From Grammothele lineata (Eukaryota > Basidiomycota > Agaricomycetes > Polyporales > Polyporaceae), in contig NDFF03000073.1 in the NCBI GenBank assembly GCA_002150815.3, positions 1 through 52,021 on the forward strand: a DNA stretch of 52,021 nucleotides, read 5' to 3'. This document shows, piece after piece, positions 19,145-30,498 of the stretch (positions are counted from its first letter, which is position 1; every line of letters begins with the position of its first letter). The notes beneath the pieces are model-generated. The model was not told where the DNA came from. It was given only the letters and a program-made list of their open reading frames with translations, and searched no databases. The translations under genes were made by a program, and so were the position numbers.

Positions 19145-19510
19145 CTCATGGTGGCCGTGCCCAGAATCTTGACCGCGTCGGTGCAGCCCACAGGAGGAGG
19201 GGGGCTGTCCAGGGAGAACGCCGGTACAAATACCATTCCGGTGTAGTCGAAAGCATGGTGCTAACCCTCGGCTCATTCGGACGGGATCCACGGTCCCGAT
19301 GTTTTGTATACGCCCGCGATGTCTTCCTCGTTCGGTGGCCGGAGAGTCTGAACCCGTATTGGAGCTCGGCGCAATTCGTCTGCAAGAGAAAAAGTCGTGC
19401 TCGGAGCCGTGACCAGACTGCAAGTCCCAGGCAATGTTCTAAACGAAGTCGCGAATGTAGGATGAGTGTCGATTGTCAAGCCTCCAAGCGTTAGCGCCAT
19501 ATACAACTCT
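19145..19510 (-). pseudogene. Possible remnant of a host gene split by the outer element
   Basis: On the minus strand several frames read like exons: one near 19340-19385 (ELRRAPIRVQTLRPPNEED), and one at about 19145-19255 (FDYTGMVFVPAFSLDSPPPP, then TDAVKILGTATMSS). They are separated by an intron-like stretch starting GTATAC and ending TTAG. Across the insertion the last frame would continue in the sequence left of 2615 for ten codons to a TAG. I do not recognise the protein. The exon calls rest only on codon-like composition and splice-like ends, so this is tentative. Confidence 0.3.
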
Positions 19511-19631
19511 CTGATAGTCCGAATACAACCAGCATCAGTTCTTGATTAGTCCCTCGGTTACTTATGCCAACACGTTGCATTACTGCGGCTGCTTAGCGCC
19601 TCATAACGCCCCTTTCCCTCTTTCTACCGCT

Positions 19632-21628
19632 ATGCCTCCTCTGGCCGCTCCTCTGTCCTCGATGGACAGCTCGACGCCAAATCATGTCGACAAGGGCAAG
19701 GGAAGAGCCCGCGATGAGATCCCGTCAGAACATACGCCCCTCCTAGCCTCGTCATCAGGTTCCCGCACCTCCTCTCGGGAACGGATTGTCGAGCACCCAA
19801 ACACCGCTCGCAGGCGACTACACTCACGACTCCTCTCCGTCTTCCTCATCACACTTTCTTTCTGTGTCCTCGTGTTTGTCTTCCTTGCGCTTGTCACCTA
19901 CTCGTGGCGCTCGCGAGCCTCCGACACCCGCCCTGAAGAACTCATCGCAAGAGCGCTGACCGTCCGTGGCCCAGACAAGGTCGAGGTCCTCAACGCGACG
20001 ACGGAGGATGGCGTGTGGCTGATGGTGCACGGGCGTATGGGTTTCGATGCTGGGTCAGTCATTGGGGTCAAGACCGAGCAGGACGATACCGTAGGTGAGG
20101 ACTGGTGGAAGTCTATCGGCCGCTGGGGCATCCGCCAGCTCGACCGAGTCACGGTCACCCTCTCGCCCATCCACGTCTCCGGCCGCGCACACCCGAACGT
20201 CTCCCTCGCCACAATCTCAACTCCGTCATTTGAGGTTCCCTTGACGGCCGACCCCCCACCTCGCGACGTTGGCTGGCTCACTCCGGTGCAGATCCCCGTG
20301 CACATACAGCCAACACATGACACGGACGCGCTGCTGCATTTCCTCAAGGACAGCTGGCGGAACGGGATGATGAGTGTGCAGGCGTCGGTCGCCCATACGG
20401 CTGTGAAGGGTGGTGGGCTGAAGGACGGTGGATGGCGGAGCTTCATCACGATGGAACATGCGAATGTCCGTCCTATCATCAACGTGAAAGGTGCGTACGC
20501 GAGCCCTCGTATCCCTTCGTAGTCTCATATTATCTGCAGTGCCCGCCCTACCTGGACTTCCCCACCCGGGTACTAACAGCCCATTCCCCAAGTTTTCCGA
20601 CATAGTCACTCTGCAAGAGTTCCAGATCGCATCTGAGGATGGAACCATCGTTCTCTCGGCAAGTGCAACTGCCATCAACCCTGTACCCATAGACATGGAA
20701 CTCGAAGTCCCTTCCTTTCCTTTCGTCATTTCCCTCCCTTCCCCCGAAGACGCTACCCCTAGCGTACCCGTAGCGGGCGTACAGTCTCACCCGTTCAACT
20801 TGACCCACCCTAACGTCACCCTCTCCGTCACCGGGAGTGTGATTCCACTTCCGGGTAACTCATCCGGCGCGCTTTCCGGATTCGTCGGCGAGTACATCTC
20901 AGGACGCGACGCCCCCATCCAGATCACGACCCCCCTCATGCCCGGCCTGACGGTCAACACCACTTTCCCCGCTCCCCACCCACGTCCGCATATCCTCCGA
21001 AACGTCTCCATCACAGACATGAAGATCAAGCCCGTCGGCGCGAACATGTACGCGAGCGGCGTCGTGCACGCGCTCGTCGTCCTCCCCCGCGGCATCGACG
21101 TTGGCGTGAACGCCAGCCGGGTCTTCCCAGACGTCCTCGTATACGATGGCCCGGTCCCCGGTGAGGACGATGCAGAAGCGAGGCACGACGATCCGGACCC
21201 GCCCCCGACTCAACCTCTTCCGGACCCTCTCCCTCCTCGCGCTTTCGCGCATATTGTACCCGAGGATTGGCTGCCCGCGAATTGCCAGGACGTCGATAAC
21301 GTCCCTGGAGAAGGCTCGACCGTGGCTGTGACCGCGAAGATTGAAGACGTGCCACTGAAGGTCCTGCCTGGGCGGGAACGCGAGTTCAGCGACTTCGTGT
21401 CGAAGGTTCGTGCATTGCTATTTTGCTGGTTTCTTGCATTGAAGTAGTTCTTTGGTGCAGGTAATTTTCGGCTCGCAGGGCGCACTCGCGGGCGTTCAGG
21501 GTGTCGCCGCAGTCGCAGTGCGCGTCGACGGTCTGCCCTTCGCAAACGGGCGTGATGGAGAGATGGAGCTTTCAGGGTTGCCATTCCAGGGTAGCGTGCG
21601 GATAGGGAAGAAGGGGTTTGGTTCTTGA
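19632..21628 (+). CDS. Single-pass vacuolar membrane protein, Tag1-like
   Basis: Three exons: 19632-20490, 20540-21405, 21461-21628; introns of 49 and 55 bp with GT...AG ends; 630 residues, no internal stop. The N-terminal tail is short, cytosolic and charged, with an acidic dileucine-like EHTPLL (residues 33-38), a sorting signal type used for transport to the vacuole. One transmembrane helix (about 67-90) follows; the rest is a large lumenal, Asn-glycosylation-rich, beta-type region without a catalytic motif. Length and layout match the fungal family of yeast Tag1 (YLR173W, about 600 residues), a vacuolar membrane protein linked to ending autophagy; orthology is my inference. The first ATG of the frame after a pyrimidine-rich leader was taken as start. 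Confidence 0.75.
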
Positions 21629-21784
21629 CCACTAGATTCTGTATGTATCCTCTCCATCTCGCAGCGTCGGACTTATGATGGGTGTACTATTGTATATTAT
21701 CAGTGCGGATCCTCAGTAGAGGTGTAACAGTCATTCGTCAATGCTATTTCTTTGTATATTGGTCTTCCACGTGAGGCGGGGGGC

Positions 21785-23284
21785 CTAGTTGTAGTGCCTC
21801 ACAACAACCCCGTTGATCACTTCTTCCTCGACGACGGCATCCTTGCGCGTTAACTGCGTCTGCCCAAACGCGCTCGTCCTTCCCCTCCGCCACTCCTCCA
21901 TCGTCGGCGCCACATCCGCCTCAAACCTCTTCGCGATCCCCACCCGATCCAGCACCGACCCCTCACCTGGGGGCACCAACCGCACCTCGTCATCACACAT
22001 CGCAAAGTAAAACGCCCCCACGCGCTCGCGCCCGCGCTGGTCCGCGGGCGGCTGCACGACGCGGTGGATCGTGGCCCTGTAGAAGCCCCCGGAGAGGAAC
22101 TCGAGCGCGTCCCCGGCGTTGACGACGAGCGCGTTGGGCACGTGCCGGACCCAGCGCCAGCGGCCGTCTGGGGAGAGGATTTGCAAGGCGGAGACGGGCT
22201 GCGACCAGAGGATGGTGAGGGTGCCGAAGTCGGTGTGGCCTTTGAGCCAGACGTTGTTCGTTTTGGATTCTTCGTCTTCGGTGCGGGGGTAGCTGTGTGC
22301 GCGGTTAGGGTGGGGTAGGGAGGTGGGGAAGGTCGATTCGGCGTACTATTTCATGAACCTGACTATGCGTAGGCGGATAAGTTAGCAAGACGGCGCTCGA
22401 GAACAGTATCACACGCAAGCACCGTATGTCTCTCCCTTCGCATCAAAGCCATGGATATTGACGAACGTGTCTTCAGGGAGCTCCATGCCGAGTGCGAGCA
22501 GCCTGCCCATACGTCAGCTTAATCTGGCTCTCTGGCAAGAATGGGGGTAGCACGTGCCTTAAGACTGGGTGAAGGACAGCCTGATGGTTGTGCTCCGCAA
22601 ATGCACGCACTTCTGGCAGGAGAGGTTGTAGCGCCGTTGGGTGTCGCTGGGGACCAAAGATCGAGCGATGCACTGCATGAGTCCAAGGTATGTAGCATAC
22701 ACAGTTATAAGCGGCAACATATTGACATACTGTTGTAGTGCTCGAGCTGGTCGCGCACGCCATTATCGATGTGCTGCATGCGAATATGCTCGCATCAGCT
22801 CCACCAGAACGTAGGTTCTCCGTCAAGTCTGCCCGTACCCAGTACTGACGGAGCTTATAGCCCCTGTAAGATCAAGTCTCCTTGATGTTCCCAGCAAACT
22901 GCTTCTTTTCGTCCTCCGGGACCTGCGAGAATGGCACGTCCGCGATGTCGAAGATGCGGTCGTTCTGGCCTTCCCGTCAAGGCTCGGGTTCTGGGGGAGA
23001 AGGTCATGAACGCACCTGTGCTTGGGTGTACTCGTGGTTCACGATGTAGAGGAACCCCTGCGTACGCATCGCGTCGCGGACAATCGGCGCCAGCTCCGCG
23101 CGTCCCTCCGGGGTGCTGGCCTTGGAGATATCGACGAAGGGGAGGTCTGCCCATTCCACTGTTGTCTAGATAGTGAGCTCATGTCGATAGCATCTCATGT
23201 ACTGTTTCGATGTCACCCACAGTTCTCCTTCGTCTCAGGTGCGGGCACGTAATGGGGGATCGACGGAAGTGTTACGCTGGGCAT
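21785..23284 (-). pseudogene. Fe(II)/2-oxoglutarate oxygenase, tandem copy A, with nonsense codon
   Basis: Eight exons on the minus strand: 23284-23221, 23158-23016, 22964-22839, 22773-22731, 22672-22558, 22502-22423, 22362-22347, 22292-21785. They total 1095 bases, exactly the coding length of copy B, and exons 1-7 have the same lengths as in B. The family is isopenicillin N synthase-like: an N-terminal region (LEWADLPFVDISKAS), Fe ligands in WLKGHTDFG, distal His in TIHRVVQPP, and an Arg before GAFYF. Codon 100 is TGA (22874-22872) where B has GGG (Gly). The fifth intron starts GC, not GT (22557-22556). Otherwise the frame is clean, so silencing is recent, or the TGA is an allele or assembly error. 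The last two introns of B are absent. Confidence 0.8.
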
Positions 23285-23653
23285 AGTGAGGCCGATTTGA
23301 TCGATTGAGAGAGTCCGTGCAGAGAAGGTCGCGCTCCTCTCATGTAGTCTTCCGTGAGAATAGCACGCGATGTCGCGGATGAATTGCGAGCTTCCTGTGG
23401 AGATCAGACTCCGCTACGGCCCCGTGAGTCCTGACGCGGGAAGCCGCGAGCGCACTGACACGGGGAAGCCCAGCGAGAAGGCTCGTCATGTGGTTGTGTT
23501 ACAGCTAGGTCAGAGTCAACACTAATTCTCGCCATGCCACGCACGTCATTCACTCAGTCCCTCTTTGCCTCATCATGAACGCGGCGTTCTCGCAGTCTAC
23601 GAATACAAATACACGATATCCAGAAACGCTACTCAGATGCCCGTCCTGACTCC

Positions 23654-25281
23654 TCAGTTGTAGTGCCGCACAACGAGCCCGTTCACGACTTCCTCCTCAT
23701 GACCATCCTCGTTCTTCTTCAGGACCGTCTGCCCGTACGCACGCGTGCGAGCCTTGCGCCATTCCTCCATCGTGGGCGCCTCCTCGTCCGGGCAGCGCCG
23801 GCGTATGCCCACGCGCTGCAGCACCGGGCTTTCCACAAGGGGGGCCAGTTTGACCTGATCGTCGGCGAGCGCGAAGTAGAACGCGCCCAGCCGCTCGTAG
23901 CCGCGCTGGTCCGCTGGCGGTTGGACGACGCGGTGGATGGTGCCCTTGTAGAAGCCGCCGGAGAGCATCTCGAGCGTGTCGCCGATGTTGACGACCTGTC
24001 GGGGTCAAGGGTTTTGCCGTGTTTTCAGATGGATGACAGGAGAGACGGACGTACGAGAGCATTTTCCATGTGCCGGACCCAGCGCCACTTCCCATCCGGA
24101 GACATGATTTGTAAGGCTGTCACGGGCTGGCTCCAGAGGATAGTGATTGAACCAAAGTCTGTGATATGTTTGCATCAATACTCAACAGCGACTCGTGCAG
24201 TCGTGCACGACTCACCAGTGTGCCCTTTGAGCCAGACGTTCTTCGACTTGGTCTCGTCCTCCTCGGAACGAGGGTAGCTGAGATAGCCTTAGGTGCATGG
24301 AATAGCAGCGAGCAGAGCAGCCACTTACTACTTCATGAAACGTGCTGCACACCCGATATTGGAACCTGTCAGCCCCATTATAGTTCTATCAAAAGAGTGA
24401 AAACCGACTACATACCCCAGGTCTCGTTAGGAGACTCAAACGTGTGCATGTTCACGAACGTATCCTCCGGAATCTCCATACCACGCGCCAAGAGCCTGAG
24501 GTTGCGGCGTTCAGCATCACGAATGGACGTAAAAGAAGAACTGTCACGCACTGAAGGATAGGATGAAGGACTTTGAAGTGGTTGTGCTCCGAGAAGGCCC
24601 GAATTTCCGGCAAGAAGGGTCGCAGCACCTTCGGGTATATCTCACGCCCGTAGATAGCGTGGTTCACTAGGGTCGAGAGCAGAGGTCAGTTGTTTCTGCC
24701 CAAGCAGCCAATGAGAAAATGGCGCACTGTTGAAATGCTCGATTTGGTCCCGAACACCGTTGTCGATGTGCTGCCGGGAGAGACTCATGTGAGGGTGCTT
24801 CTCCAAACGCGGCCATGAACCATGAAGCACGTACCCAGTACTCGCGCAGCTTGTAGCCGCTGTAGAGCCCCGTTTCTTTGATCTTTCCCGCATACTGCTT
24901 TTTCTCTTCTTCCGAAACTTGAGAGAACGGAACGTCAGCGATGTCGAAGATCCTATCGTTCTACGGGCACACGCATAACATGAGCATGTGGAAGAGAGCA
25001 TGAATCCAGAAACTCACCTGAGCCTGAGTAAATCCATGGTTCACGACGTAAAGGAACCCATAAGTATGCATAGCATCTCGTGCAATGGGCGCGAGCTCGG
25101 CACGGCCTTCAGGGGTCGACGCCTTGGAAAGGTCGATGATAGGCAGGTCAGCCCATTCCACTGTACACAATCGTTAGCACAGTCGTCATCGTGAGAGACA
25201 GAGAGTGAGCCACTAACGATCTTCCTTCGTCACCGGAGCGGGAACCCAGCGAGCTACAGGTGGAACTGTGGTAGCAGGCAT
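23654..25281 (-). CDS. Fe(II)/2-oxoglutarate oxygenase (isopenicillin N synthase-like), tandem copy B
   Basis: Ten exons on the minus strand: 25281-25218, 25160-25018, 24960-24835, 24770-24728, 24666-24552, 24495-24416, 24344-24329, 24277-24216, 24158-24055, 23995-23654. Total 1095 bases, 364 residues, no stop; introns 51-71 bp, all GT...AG. The N-terminal DIOX_N-like part (DLPIIDLSKAS, FLYVVNHGFTQAQ) is followed by the double-stranded beta-helix core. Fe ligands are His215 and Asp217 (KGHTDFG, split by an intron) and His272 (TIHRVVQPP); the 2-oxoglutarate-binding Arg is likely in ERLGAFYF. Such enzymes hydroxylate, desaturate or cyclise small molecules in the cytosol; the substrate cannot be read from the sequence. 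No biosynthetic cluster genes lie alongside, only paralogue A. Confidence 0.88.
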
Positions 25282-25328
25282 AGTGAGGGAAAGCGCCTTA
25301 GCAAGGATGGGCAAGCCCACCGCAGCCC

Positions 25329-25337
25329 TCTTATAGA
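25329..25337 (-). promoter_or_regulatory. TATA-like box of oxygenase copy B
   Basis: The minus strand reads TCTATAAGA about 50 bases before the ATG at 25281. Position and sequence fit a fungal TATA box; the transcription start is not known. Confidence 0.4.
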
Positions 25338-27690
25338 TATATCTCCCTGTAGATACCGTTGGCGTCAACGTTCACATGAGTGAGAAATGACGCGACCGCA
25401 GTGGTTCCCTGGGAGTCGCATCTATTCATTGCCCGTCCGTACGGTCCGCTGACCAGACCTTGGTTGGCAGTGAGAATGAGAAGCTGTGAAAGAAGCACTG
25501 TGTTTGCTCACGGCAGTAATGCCCCAGCAGGGACGTGGTCGCATTTGGAGGATAGGACGTTCTGAGTTCTCGGCACAACTTCTTGACGGGGAAGTAAGGT
25601 TCGCGGGAAGACGGCGGGCCAACGAAGGCGGGGTCGGAGGATGCTGAGGACGTAGGGTCTAGGCTGACGAAGCCGAGTAGACGGAGCTCCGTACTCCACA
25701 TAGGTTAGAAGGGGCTAACGATGTTAGAATACCGATGCACGTTGGAGGCACCATCCATTCGTGTATTTCGGATGTCGAGGCCAATGGCAGGCTCAGCCTA
25801 TGCGAATGAAGGAAGGTTCACTGAAAGACCATGATAATCGCAATATATGTGCAGAGTACCTATTGAAGGTAATCCAGTAAGCATAGCGCTGACAACAAAA
25901 TCGAGCTGGTGAATAACTTACAAACAGTGGCCTCAGGAATATCGTACGGGTGACCAGCGGGCGAAGGGAGAGCTTACCTGTCGGAGTCACTGCCCCGACA
26001 AGAGAACGGATGAAGTTTCACCTCTCAGCGTCTCGTATCAAGGTATTTGTTGCGGCACAATCTGACAGACCTAGTCAGTCGTCCGTTCGTTCAGTCGTTG
26101 CGAGGGACATCTATGCAAGGAAGCCTCATCCGATCTACCAGTGGCGAGTCGCCGTACGTAACCGGCGGGAAGAACTGGTGTCGTCGGGTTGTCTTAATGC
26201 ACCAATACACAAAAGAGTTGATAGTTCTTTGACGAGCAGAGACAGCGGGACTAGGCCTGCTAGCAGTAAGGTCGAGTGTGGGTCTCAAGCAGTTCAGCCG
26301 AAAAGTTGCTGGAGGGCGCCTATATCAAAGCGTGATTGTTTCCATGTGACGTCACAATTACAGTCACAGCTCCCAAACGTCCATGATCCCGCAGCTTTTG
26401 AAGTTGCTTCAATCCTCCATGATCAAGCTCGGACACTATTCTTCGGTATCCGAGCACTTCGTTCTATCCGCTTATTCTCTGTGCAATACAGATAAAACTC
26501 TACCTATTTCAATAGGTCCCGGAGTGCGGATACAAATAACACCGTGAACGGTTGACTCTCTGCGGGCCCGCACGGTGGCCTGTACCCGTGGCTAGTATGA
26601 AGTAATTATGCACTGTCAACAGTAGGCGACGATTTTGACGTATTCTATGCTGGAGGCAACAATTGGATGCTCAGAGAGCGCGAAGTGTGCGCGGAGCGTT
26701 GTCCGCTCGGACATGGGGGGATTGGGACTCGAACGTGCGCATTGAAAGGTGAGTCTAGGGAATGCGAATTCGGACCGAACCGAATTGAATCGCGTGGGCG
26801 CCTGAAGTGATGGCGTCTAATTTCTCCTGCCTGCTGGCAATTTGAATGCGGCACGGTCATCAACGCACAATCATCATATCTTCCGCTGCGCCCGACTCAT
26901 CGCCGCCCTCAAGTCAAGTCGCCGCACCGGGTTCATGGGAATTGGTTTTTGATAGGTACCGCGTTCTGCATCATATCCGCACATGGAGTGCTGATGTCAT
27001 GGTAGTAGAAACCGTCTTGCAGGCGGTTTGAATACGAAATGACTCCTTTAATCTGAGCCTATCAGAGTCATAACCTCATTCAAGACTGAGTGGACTGTGG
27101 TAAAGCTCACGAGCAGCAAAGATCATGTTAGCTGGTGTGGTAATGTTGCGGCATTGCTGCATTAATGAGATATGGCCGCCAACTTGTGATGGTCGTCGTG
27201 CTACTCAAGTCTAGACTCTCACGCTGAGACCGCGAAGTACTGTAGAGTTACTAGTAGTCAATCCACGCCGTACGTCGAATTTAGGCGCATCGGTTCGATC
27301 TGCCAGCTAACTGCCGTGCGTAGCAGTGGGCGGAATGTAGGGGGAGATTCTCCTCCCTTTTCGGCTCCGGTAGTCTTTGATCGCTCGTGTTTTCAGATGA
27401 CGGCCCAGGTTTGCCTGCGCATACTGCTCACCTCTCGCCTTCCGGATCCTACTAGAACATTCAGCTTTGCTCCGCTTCTATGAACTGTTATGACATCGGC
27501 TAACCCTGTATCTGGTTCAGAAGCACCCCGTCCACCAGCAATGCTTCAGCGCTCCGGCCGCCTCGAGGAATTCACCCGTATTCCAAACCCTAATATCCTT
27601 TTATTGACAGAAGGCGGCCCACGGCAGCGCCGTGTGGACTGAGTCATGGCCGTGAGGTTCGCCGCACTCCGACTCATCCGGCACAGTTGC
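25338..27690. other. Intergenic, no gene recognised
   Basis: About 2.3 kb between divergently transcribed genes. A long open frame at 25950-26495 (+) has no recognisable motif, no good splice partners and a Ser/Arg-biased composition like random GC-rich sequence. Isolated tRNA-like words near 26700-26740 do not fold. The last few hundred bases are the promoter side of the AAA ATPase gene. Confidence 0.5.
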
Positions 27691-27694
27691 AGCA

Positions 27695-27700
27695 TATAAA
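27695..27700 (+). promoter_or_regulatory. TATA box of AAA ATPase gene
   Basis: TATAAA lies 76 bases before the ATG at 27776, followed by a pyrimidine-rich stretch, as in many fungal promoters. Confidence 0.55.
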
Positions 27701-27775
27701 GCTGAGGCAGGTCTGTTGTCGCTCTCCATCGTCTCCTGATCCCACTCTCCTCCGTTCATCAGCTCTTCTCTTGAC

Positions 27776-30136
27776 ATGTCCTTTAAGCGCGTCGACCATT
27801 ACTACCGCGCTGAAGACAAGGCGTGGCAGTACAAGAACACCGACTCCAATGTCCCAGCAGAAGCCGCGCAGCCTGTGGGTGGTGTCGCCGTGACCAACAA
27901 CGACTGGGACGACTTCGACTTCGTCATCGTTCGCAAGCTGCCCGACCCTCGCCGACCTTTCGACAACGCAGTCAACTTCAAGGTAGTTCTGAAAAGCCAG
28001 CTTCTCTTGAACGCATGTCGGGAGGTCATCGGTGAAATTCCAAGGCTATCTTGGAACTCGAAGCCCGTCGAGGTGAGTGCTTAAAACCTAGTAGCCGTGC
28101 GCTTGCCTAAGCCCACCGTCGCGCGCAGCTCGAGCCCACCCTACTCGTCTCCTTCTATCCTCAGCTTGAGGCTCATGAAGCGAAGCTCAACGCAATTTCC
28201 ACACCCTCGGAGGACGAGGAGAAGACGCGCACCGCCTTTGCTGCGCTCCTCGGTTGGCTTCGGGCCAACTACGCGAACACGCTTGCAAGACTAGGCGAGC
28301 TCCTCGCGCATGGCGAGATCACCTTCGAACTCCTCTACGGCGTCCTCATCCCCAACACCATCCTCATCTCGCGCGACCACGGTACCGGGGAGCTGCGCGC
28401 CGTTCGTCTCATCTCTTTCTCTCGCAATAATGAGCAGTATTCGCTTCAGTGCGAGGGCCTCGAGGCTGCGGACGCACGCAAAGAGACTTCAGCGGGTGCC
28501 GGGGGCCCGTCGGGCTACGACGATGACGGGAACGTGGACGACGACTCCGATGAGGACGAAGACGAGGAGGACTACGACATGGAAGACGACGAGGGTTACG
28601 ACGACGACCGCACGAAGCAGGGCGCCCCGCAGCGTGCGGCTCAACGTGCGTTCGGGATGCATACCCGAACACTCATCATCCGGGAATTCGAGGGGACGCA
28701 GAAGATCAACAGGTTGCCCGTGTTCCCGATGAAGTACCACCCTAACCCCACGCAGCTCCGCGTCGACCTCGTGAAGCGTGGTCGCAAGTGGGCCTCGCTG
28801 TGCGGGGTGTACCATGTCTACTACCGTGGTCTGGGTGGCAAGCAGACGTGCAATGGATATGTTAGGTACAACGTAAGTGCGGAGATGACTATAGTCTCTT
28901 TGTATGGCGCTCATACTACCGTGCTATGTATGCTAGGTCAACTCGCGTATCATGATCGACAGGGGTAAGTTATCACGGATAAGATCTCGTGGCAGACAAC
29001 TAACGCGTCGTCATATCTTCCAGGGAACTTCATCAGACTGCACCCGAACTACTTCGTTCCGAAGCCGGCCGATGTATTCGGTCAACAACCGTCCGATAGG
29101 GGTACGCCATCGTTTCATTTCTCAGATCATTAGATCCTCATGCCGTGTTTGCAGACACTGTCTGGGTACATAGCAAGGAGAAGGCTGCGACACCGCTGAC
29201 GGATGACCAGTTGCTTCTGGCCACTCCTATCTTGTACGGATTCAGCCTGGCTGACAAGCTGTGGCGTAAGTCAACCTCGATTATTACCACCCTTCATTCT
29301 GCTGATTTAGAGCCTATATAGTCGAGTTCAACGTCCAGCTAGTCACAGCTATCGCCTGGAATCCCGAGACGTTTTCGGGGCTGGTCCTGCCTTCGGATCG
29401 CAAGACACTACTTCGTTCGCTCATCGAGGCTCACAATGCCGAGGATAACGGAGGCTTCGACGACTTCGTGCGTGGCAAGGGACAGGGACTTGTCATCAAC
29501 CTGTTTGGTCCCCCGGGTGTAGGCAAGACGCTCTCCGCCGAGGCCACGAGCGAGCACATCCGGCGTCCGCTCTACGTCGTCGGCTCAGGCGATCTCGGTA
29601 CCGACCCAGGGGCGTTGGACAGCTCGCTCGAGCGCATCTTCGACGTCGCCACGTGCTGGGGCGCGATCGTGCTCATCGACGAGGCGGATGTGTTCCTGGA
29701 GCGCCGCTCGCTCCACGATATGGCTCGCAACGCGCTCGTCGCCGTCTTCCTCCGCCACGTCGAGTACTACCGAGGCATTCTGTTCCTCACCACGAACCGC
29801 GTTTCGACCTTCGACGAGGCCTTCCTCTCCCGTATCCACGTCGCGCTCCACTTCGGCGAGCTCGCGCCCGCCACACGCGCTCAGATCTGGCGCGCGTTCC
29901 TCAAGAAGGGTGGGCTCGCTATCGGGTCCAACGCAGCGGCGGGCGAGATCTCCGAGGAACGCGTCGCGGCGCTCGCGGCACGCGATGTCAACGGGCGGCA
30001 GATCAAGAACGCGTGCCGAACTGCCACGTCGCTCGCGCGTAGCCGTGGTCAGCCGCTCCGGTACGAGCACCTTGTGGAAGCGTTGGACGCCATGGAAGAG
30101 TTCGTCGCGGACTTCATGGCCATGAAGGAGTCGTAG
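27776..30136 (+). CDS. AAA+ ATPase with fungal N-terminal domain
   Basis: Six exons: 27776-28072, 28129-28872, 28937-28964, 29024-29101, 29155-29265, 29322-30136; 690 residues, all introns 53-64 bp and GT...AG. The C-terminal third is a AAA module: Walker A GPPGVGKT (482-489), Walker B VLIDEADVF (Asp539, Glu540), sensor-1-like LTTNR, then a helical lid. The middle part (about 260-400) resembles the DUF7025-type domain that precedes AAA modules in many fungal proteins; this assignment is from memory. Between them and the N-terminus lies a very acidic, disordered insert (DEDEDEEDYD). Such proteins are probably remodelling ATPases; the target is unknown and no organelle signal is evident. The 28-base exon 3 is confirmed by frame on both sides. 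Confidence 0.85.
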
Positions 30137-30498
30137 ATGGATATGTGGAGAAGAACTAGAGACCCTGAAAGATACAATGAACGTGTAAAATCTATATTGT
30201 TCCGTCTGTCGAACCGCATTGTACAGCCAGCAGCAAATTACGTTGATCATGAGTTGCGGATCTGGGGGGTTCGATTCCCAGACAATGCAGTATTGTTGGT
30301 GAGAACAAAACATCTTCTGGTGACCGAGACGGTTCTTCCTAAAATCTCGTGGAGCACACGTGAGGAGAGACTTGGAAGGAGTAGTGGAAAGCGCGGATGC
30401 ATCTTCATGAGACTTTCGGGAAACACATGTATTCAACGACCTTCAACGCGGCAATGACACAACGGTGTTACAAGCATGAATGCGACTCCTGAGATGCG
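30137..30498. other. Spacer between convergent genes
   Basis: 3' flanks of the AAA ATPase gene and aspartic protease 1. A B-box-like GGTTCGATTCC (30268-30278) with a 7-bp helix GCATTGT/ACAATGC 74 bases overall is present, but no A box or inner stems form, so no tRNA is called. Confidence 0.45.

Noticed and set aside
25950..26495. Open frame of 181 codons in the intergenic region
   Set aside because: Composition is unlike the neighbouring genes and nothing in it resembles a domain.
26700..26740. Minus-strand A-box-like and B-box-like words close together
   Set aside because: They stand in the wrong order (B before A) and no acceptor or T stem forms, also not as a permuted tRNA.
30216..30289. 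Possible tRNA: 7-bp acceptor-like helix and a perfect B box in a 74-base span
   Set aside because: No A box, no D or anticodon stem, and only three of five T-stem pairs form.
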